Below, in pieces: positions 58,333 to 64,000 of a DNA stretch of 64,000 bases. The stretch comes from Cornus controversa (lineage: Eukaryota > Streptophyta > Magnoliopsida > Cornales > Cornaceae): the NCBI GenBank assembly GCA_026545225.1, contig CM048853.1, forward strand, positions 16,184,755-16,248,754, in the 5' to 3' direction. The notes below the pieces were generated by a model, which was not told the origin of the DNA, made no database searches, and saw only the letters and a program-made list of their open reading frames with translations. The position numbers and the translations under genes are program-made. The stretch's first letter is position 1; each line of letters opens with the position of its first letter.

Positions 58333-59710
58333 TGATGTGGTTGAAACTTCAATTATATTTATCAAAATATAATTTAACCACTCGCAAGAGTACGAATCTT
58401 TGTAGATAAGGTTCTATATAGAGGGTATCGATCCCACGAGGACTAGTCGTAATTGTCTTAAAGAAAGATTAATTCCACTTTAATCCTAAAAACAAGGTTT
58501 TGAGTTTTGTTTAGAAAACTATTGCATGAATGTAAAAACAATAAATTTAAAGAGTTTAAAGTTGGGAGAGAGAACTAGGGGTGGTTTCCACCACTAGCCA
58601 TTCATATGTTCATAAGTGTACCAAGCATAGGATTCCTAAATTAAATGCCTAATAATGTCATTAGGCTTGTGACCTCAATGATATATCAAAAGATTATTGT
58701 GTGTGCCAACCTATCATACTCCATCTTCAACAAGCATAACTCTTCAACTTAACTAACTACCTAATTACCCTACTCTCTAAGTGAACCTACATGCATCCAA
58801 ACTACCTCATCTTGGCATGGTTTATACAAGTAAGCAGTACACATTCATTTAAAGTACCATTACCTAGCCATCATTTGCATTTCTTGTGGAATATGCAAAT
58901 GTTGTGCATTCAAATGACAAAATCTACTCTAAGACAAGAATAAACTCCACTTCAAATGAATATATAAGAGAAATGTATAAGTGTACATTGTCACTAGACT
59001 AGATAATCAACATTTAATTACAAATCCCAAAATGCTACAAAAATGAATAAGTTTACATGACTAGAGGCTTCAACAACACCCTAGTATAGAAGTTAGTTGC
59101 TCATGGTTGCCTTGCACTCTTCCATTGATGAAGAAAATGGAGCTTCAAGGTTTTGTTCAACTCCTTCTTCTCCTCTCCCGAATGTCTCTCCTTGTGTATT
59201 CTGATGCGTATGAGAGATATGTGAGAAATAGCTTCTTTTGTGTGCTTTATGGCTACCTTTTTAACCTTGGGGCCCACCATATATATATATATATATCAAT
59301 ATATATACCAATTATATAAAGAAGGTCCCCAAAGGTCTTGTTTAAGTCAGACAATCCCTCTAAGTCGTGCAAAAAGGGGACTTTTGTTCCAAGTGGGAAA
59401 GTAGGTGAGCAAGTGGGCAAGTGGCTCTACAGAATCTCCATCAATCGAGATTTCGATCAATCGAAGTGAGATCTCGATCAATCGAGATCTCGATTGATCG
59501 AGATCAACATCTCGATTGATCGAGATGCCTTGGCTGCAAATCTGACTTTTCTCTTTAGCTACAAAAAGCCTCAAATTTTGCTCCTTTTCCTACAAGACCT
59601 GCAATACATGAAAAACACAAAAATATCGTAAACATATCTCGGTAAACGTAGAAACGGGACTAACATATGCAATAAAGAGGGTTCAAATGCATAGAATTGA
59701 ACACTTATCA
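58333..59710 (-). repeat. E6 3' LTR
   Basis: 1378 bp; minus strand begins TGATAAGTGTTCAATTC and ends AACCACATCA. Contains a TCGATYRATCGA array (59434-59526) and an AT-repeat TATA region (about 59278-59308), in the same order as the E2 LTR. Confidence 0.9.
59434..59526 (-). repeat. TCGATYRATCGA palindrome array in E6 LTR
   Basis: Five or six copies, at the same place as 32306-32420 in E2. Confidence 0.8.
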
Positions 59711-59723
59711 CACCCCCAAACTT
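59711..59723 (-). other. E6 polypurine tract
   Basis: Minus strand AAGTTTGGGGGTG next to the LTR, identical to that of E4, E5 and E1 although the LTRs are unrelated in sequence. Confidence 0.8.
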
Positions 59724-60795
59724 ACATATTGCTAGTCCCTTAGCAATGCAATATTATAAAAATGAAATTAACTATCTTATACAAAAATTTAATCATGCTC
59801 AGTCATCAACTAGATAAAGGGCGATCATCCGTTCATTTCACATTTGGCAAATGCAACAAGTATTACAGAACTATGCAGTCATTAGCAAAAATGGACTTTC
59901 ACAAGCTATAAATAAATGACGGTCCCCATATGATGGCCAGTCCGAATAAACATACCGATCCTGACCCCAAAATCCTCTTTAAAAAGTGAACATGCATTCT
60001 AGCTCGTGATTTTTTTCATATTTGGAGAAGAATGAGAACAAATCTGCTTTTAAAAGAAAAACTGTTGTTCAACACTGTTGTTCATTATCACAAAACATTC
60101 ATGATTGCTCATGTGCGGCTGACCGTGCAATGCTTAGCTCTTTTTGCTTTCTTGTAAGCCCATGTAGCGGCATTGGGCCAATGACTCCCAAACCAATTGG
60201 TTTTAGGGCATTAGGTGAAGAAGCACCCCTCAGACTTAATAACCGAGCTTACAAGGCAATGAGCTTAAGCAAGCCACCCACTTATTATTGCTCAACCTTG
60301 CACACTTATACACGAATACTCCCTGCTTTGAGGCATAGAAATTCAGTTTATTGAGTGAGAAGGCTTATTGCATTTATTTTATAATGTTTTTTTTTTTACA
60401 ACAATCGGAAGAACTTATTCTTTAAGTTGTTCAGATAAAAATAGAAATTTACAAAATTCTCCATCAGACTTATACCCCACAATTTAGAATGCATGTGTGC
60501 GAATTTGTGTGGTTAAGGACAAATTTAGGGCAAGAACTATACGTGCTCATATTTGGACAAAAATGTAGACCGTTCTAGCCTATTATATAGCTTGCAAAAG
60601 TGCGGGTATTTACAATGTTAAAGTTCTTAACTACCTGTTGCATTTACCTCAGACATTTATTCGAATGATCTTCTTTTAAAAAGCAAGACATCATAGCAAG
60701 CATGCAAAAATATCAAGAAAAGAACTTGCTCTACAACGACAATCAATACAAAGACTGAACATTGCATGCATATGCAAGTGGTATAGCATACTGCA

Positions 60796-60830
60796 CCCCC
60801 AAACTTAGACACAACATTGTCCTCAATGTT
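60796..60830 (-). other. Conserved hairpin plus internal polypurine-like motif (E6)
   Basis: On the minus strand, arms AACATTG and CAATGTT with loop AGGA (60813-60830) are followed by AAGTTTGGGGG (60796-60806). Same order as in E4 at 10242-10278. Confidence 0.7.
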
Positions 60831-61494
60831 TGGACAAGAAGAACAAGGAAAGAATTTACCGGGATTACAGAACGCGACAAAAATGGCATTCCAATACCGG
60901 CGGTCATGCTGGAAATGAGAAAAACCTGCACGGAACATCAACTAGATACCACGAGCATTAAATGGAACAAAAAGTAGATAAAAAGAACATAATAAAAGAA
61001 TTATGAACAAGCGGATAAGGCCGAGATCAATGCACATCCCAGACTCTGAACTGGTGTTTCCCAATTGACTAAGAGGTCTATGCGATAAGATATTGACTAT
61101 TCAGGCACGCTAACGTATAGCATGCAAAGGGGCTGCCTTTCTTTATTAACGCCATACTGTATTGAAGCAATCTCAATAGTATCGGGAATTGAAACTAGGC
61201 GGTAATAAACGGAAATCATCAACTGAATCGCATATAACAATTAGGCAAGTGGTACTACATACATAGTCAAAGTAGGGAGAGAGCATTGATATGAGCAGAA
61301 AGTAAAAATAAAGACAGAAAATAAAACACATGGGATAAAAGAAAGGATAACTGTATTCCATATATGTGAACATAAGTTGCAGTACAAAGGGTACATGGAG
61401 TGGAATACGCAAAAACTAAAATGGCCAACATGGCCTATCAAAAATAAAGAAAGAAAAATACATAAAGTAAAACAGAAAGTGCAACTAGATAGAT

Positions 61495-62717
61495 CTACTC
61501 GAGGGTGGGGGGTGGTGGCGGTGGCTCGGTGGGAGTAGAGGTGGAGGTGGAAGCTCGTCCTGCAAACAGGAACTGCAAGTCCTGCCGGAAGGCCCGGAAC
61601 TCGTCTAAAATCGCCCTCTGACCCTGTGCCAGAGAAGAAATGTCCGATCTAATGCCCTCTAGCTGACTCTGCGTCACCTGGACGTGCTCCTCAAAACCCT
61701 GCTGGAGCCGCTCAACGTCAGCTGCCAGGCAGGAATAGCCAGTCGCTAGGATGTCATGCCGCTCTGCAGTAATATCCATCTCCTCCTCCTCCATCGCCTC
61801 ATCAAATGACTCACCCTCTACAGGGTCACCCTCATCCATCTCCACGGGGGCATCCATGTCTATATCCTCGGGTGGATCGCCCTGGTGGTCCTGTCGCTCC
61901 AAGTGTCGCCTCACCCTCTCCCACTGAGTATGTGTGAAGTAGGTGGGCGGTGCCAATCGAATGTCAGTATGACTGACCGGTATACTGGCACGACTCAAAA
62001 AAGCAGCGATGAGGAAAGGAAAGGGAAGCCGCCAGCTCGTTGCTCACCTCATCCTCTTGTTGACAAGGCCGTCCCAGATCTTGAACATCTGCCCCCATAT
62101 CAGCGATGGGACAGAAAACCATGTGCCCATGCGGAAAGCATAAAGGCAACGGAGGAGGTCGCCTTTGTGCTCTGCCACATGCTCGGAGGACACGCGTTCT
62201 TGATGAGAACGGTGTCCAGGAACCATAATCTACTCGGACACATCGATTTGGACGTGCAGTTGTGACTGGGTGTGGTAAACGCCTCGCCACACATGTCCAT
62301 CACGATAGAAAATAGTGTCGTGTCCGTTGGAAGCTCGGCCATGTAGATCGGTCGATCGTCCTGGTCAATTATATCTGGGGGCTACTGGTGAGGGATGCCG
62401 AACATCTGCGCAATCCGGCTCGGAGTGATAGTGATAGTCATGCCACCCACGATCATCTCCAATGTGTCCGGCGCGGTGCAGGAGTAGGTCATATGCTCGT
62501 AAAAGGCCTGCACCAAGCGCTCATGTGCCACATCAGTGGGAGGCACACATAACCGGTCAAGGCGACGCCGCCTGAGCTCTGCTACAGCCCACGAGCTGTC
62601 GGAACGCGCCTCGAACTCTCTCAGCTCGAATATCTGCTTTGGGTGAAACTTCTGAGTCCAGAAGGCTCTCTCAGGCACATCTCGAACAACACCGGCGACA
62701 TTCTTCACTCTCGCCAT
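61495..62717 (-). pseudogene. E6 ORF2, putative plant transposon protein, broken
   Basis: Starts MARVKNVAGVVRDVP at 62717. Shows FHPKQIFELREFE, CTAPDTLEMIVGGMTITITPSRIAQMFGIPHQ, LWFLDTVLIKNACP, VPSLIWGQMFKIWDGLVNKRMR, then an acidic segment (DIDMDAPVEMDEGDP), a coiled coil (LAADVERLQQGFEEHVQVTQ) and a proline-rich end (PTEPPPPPPTLE). About three breaks. GC-rich compared with its surroundings. Ortholog-like to E2 ORF2. Confidence 0.85.
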
Positions 62718-62731
62718 AGTCTCGGAGCAGT

Positions 62732-63095
62732 CTGCACTTATTCCAAAAGTACATAAATAAAAAGAAAATAAGAGAAATGCTAAACTAAAAATGAAAATGA
62801 GGTTCTAGTCCATGGTGCTGACACATGTATTAAAAAATTTGCTCTCAACGAGGCAGCGTAAGTGGATGCAACCGAAACGATGGGGCCGCGGTAGCAAACC
62901 GTACATTGAGCATTTGAAGCAAAAATGATGCAATACTCACCCATACATGAATTTCTACCCCCAAAACCCACAAAATCCCATTATGAACATAGCTAATGCA
63001 CCATTCCACCCAACATCACCGGTCTATGCTTATTACGCCGAGAAACTAACAAAAGTAGTGAGAAAGTAAGCAAAATATAGCCATGCATCACTTAC
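62732..63095 (-). other. Putative 5'-leader intron of E6 ORF2
   Basis: Minus strand GAG|GTAAGTGATGC donor at 63095 and GTGCAG acceptor at 62732 (364 nt), 14 nt before the ORF2 ATG, matching E2. Confidence 0.5.
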
Positions 63096-63317
63096 CTCAA
63101 GGTGAAGATGATGATCGGCACAAAAAATGAGGACCCAACTCGCAGCTGCGAAGAGATGCGCGTGCGCGTGCTTGTGGAGGTCTCGGACTACGGTGAACGG
63201 TGGTGGATGGTCGGGAATGGTAGATCAAGTGTGGGACAGTGCTTGGGGAAGCTCTGGCTTGCTCGGAGAAGAGAAGGAAGTCGGATGGTCTTTTGAAATG
63301 AGAGGGAAGCCCAACGG

Positions 63318-63325
63318 TTTAAATA
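63318..63325 (-). promoter_or_regulatory. TATA box of putative internal ORF2 promoter (E6)
   Basis: Minus strand TATTTAAA, 30 bp downstream of the array end, homologous to 28674-28682 in E2. Confidence 0.55.
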
Positions 63326-63355
63326 AGTATTCGGCTCATGTGCAAGCATCGCGTC

Positions 63356-63655
63356 AATCTCGATTGATCAAGATGTACATCTCGATCATTCAAGATTTCG
63401 ATCAATCGAAATCCTACTTCGATCAATCGAAATCAACTTCGATCAATCGAGATTAACTTTGATCAATCGAGATTCCTTCGATCAATCGAGATTTCGATCA
63501 ATCGAGGACCTATCGAAGTGCTATCGAAGAATACTACCTCTCGGGACTTTGGACTCAGCAAACTCTCTGCATTATTTCGATCAATCGAGACCGAAATCTC
63601 GATCAATCGAAATCTCGATTGATCGAGATCTCAGCTTCGATCAATCGAGATGCTA
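63356..63655 (-). repeat. TCGATYRATCGA palindrome array upstream of E6 ORF2
   Basis: More than a dozen units over 300 bp, matching 28285-28650 of E2 in place and type but not in exact unit order. Confidence 0.8.
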
Positions 63656-63821
63656 AAAAATAGCCAGCTTGAGTTATACTTCATGGACTTGGACTGATGG
63701 GACTTAGATACTAAATTGCTTAGATACAACATTTTCCTTGGATTAAAAGGACATCATGGAAGCATGATAGCTACCATGGCCTCGCCACCTTACACGTCTA
63801 CGGCATGACGTCCGAATCGGC

Positions 63822-64000
63822 TCACGAGTCAAAATACACAGGATCCATCAAAGTGACGACATCCACGTATTCGGTGGTAACTTGGTCATCCACGCACACT
63901 TTTAAGCGCTGCCCGTTTACTTTGAACAATGATCCATCTTTCAAGTCCTTCAATTCCACCGCTCCATGGGGAGCAACGAAATTAATCAAAAATGGACCAT
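63822..64000 (-). CDS. E6 pol, C-terminal end (partial at window edge)
   Basis: Minus-strand frame entering from the right edge: [19 protein letters not shown], then [12 protein letters not shown], then stop at 63822-63824. The PHGAVEL...FKVNGQRLK pattern is typical of the tail that follows integrase in Athila polyproteins, so E6 may carry, or descend from a copy that carried, integrase. Only the tail is visible. Confidence 0.7.
   Translation of the reverse strand, partial: GPFLINFVAPHGAVELKDLKDGSLFKVNGQRLKVCVDDQVTTEYVDVVTLMDPVYFDS

Larger units (their letters stand above)
58333..64000 (-). mobile_element. E6, Athila-like element related to E2, 3' part (minus strand), broken
   Basis: From left to right on the + strand: 3' LTR 58333-59710, polypurine tract 59711-59723, 3' untranslated region with hairpin, ORF2 61495-62717, leader intron 62732-63095, TATA 63318, palindrome array 63356-63655 and the end of pol 63822-64000. 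The rest lies right of the window. The flank beside the LTR is CAAAT (58328-58332), the expected TSD. A few breaks in ORF2. Confidence 0.9.

Overview
This is plant nuclear DNA, almost certainly repeat-rich (pericentromere-like) heterochromatin of a flowering plant. It is packed with Athila-type Ty3/gypsy LTR retroelements. They are recognised by an 18-nt primer site TGGCGCCGTTGCCGGGGA (exact complement of the plant tRNA-Asp 3' end), by Athila-like Gag, and by a second ORF after pol. I recognised no intact host gene. The species cannot be named from the sequence.

Layout of 1-47872: one nest, four levels deep. Names are mine, oldest first. E1 (+; 33549-47872, its start lies left of the window) holds E2 (+; 26455-33548) inside its 5' LTR. 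E2 holds E3 (minus strand; pieces at 1-1936, 13062-16082 and 23619-26454) inside its gag. E3 holds two younger elements: E4 (+; 1937-13061, TSD CAACC) in its pol and E5 (+; 16083-23618, TSD ATATG) in its gag. E1 is also split by a solo-LTR-like insertion at 39267-43361 (TSD CACTT). LTR pairs compared by eye agree with this order: E4 about 1 difference in 1508 bp, E5 about 15 in 1435, E1 about 15 in 521 comparable bases.

47873-54528 is AT-rich background with small relics: a local duplication, a SINE fragment, a TRIM-like LTR and a duplicated block. 54537-58210 is a second, smaller nest: a non-autonomous hAT element (8-bp TSD AATACACC) holding a 2972-bp solo-LTR-like element (TSD TAAAT), a tRNA-derived SINE and a 3 x 38 bp minisatellite. 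58333-64000 is the 3' part of another Athila-like element, E6, on the minus strand and related to E2.

How the parts work together: E4 has Gag, protease, reverse transcriptase and RNase H in one open frame plus ORF2, but I see no integrase in it or in its relatives E1 and E3. E5 carries only Gag. E2 shows Gag, protease and ORF2. These are therefore parasitic or non-autonomous families that probably use integrase supplied by another element. The most interesting signal is a recurring module upstream of ORF2: an array of GATCGATC-type palindromes, a TATA box and, in E2 and E6, a leader intron ahead of the ORF2 ATG. It looks like an internal promoter. A second conserved signal is a hairpin followed by an extra polypurine-tract-like motif in the 3' untranslated region.
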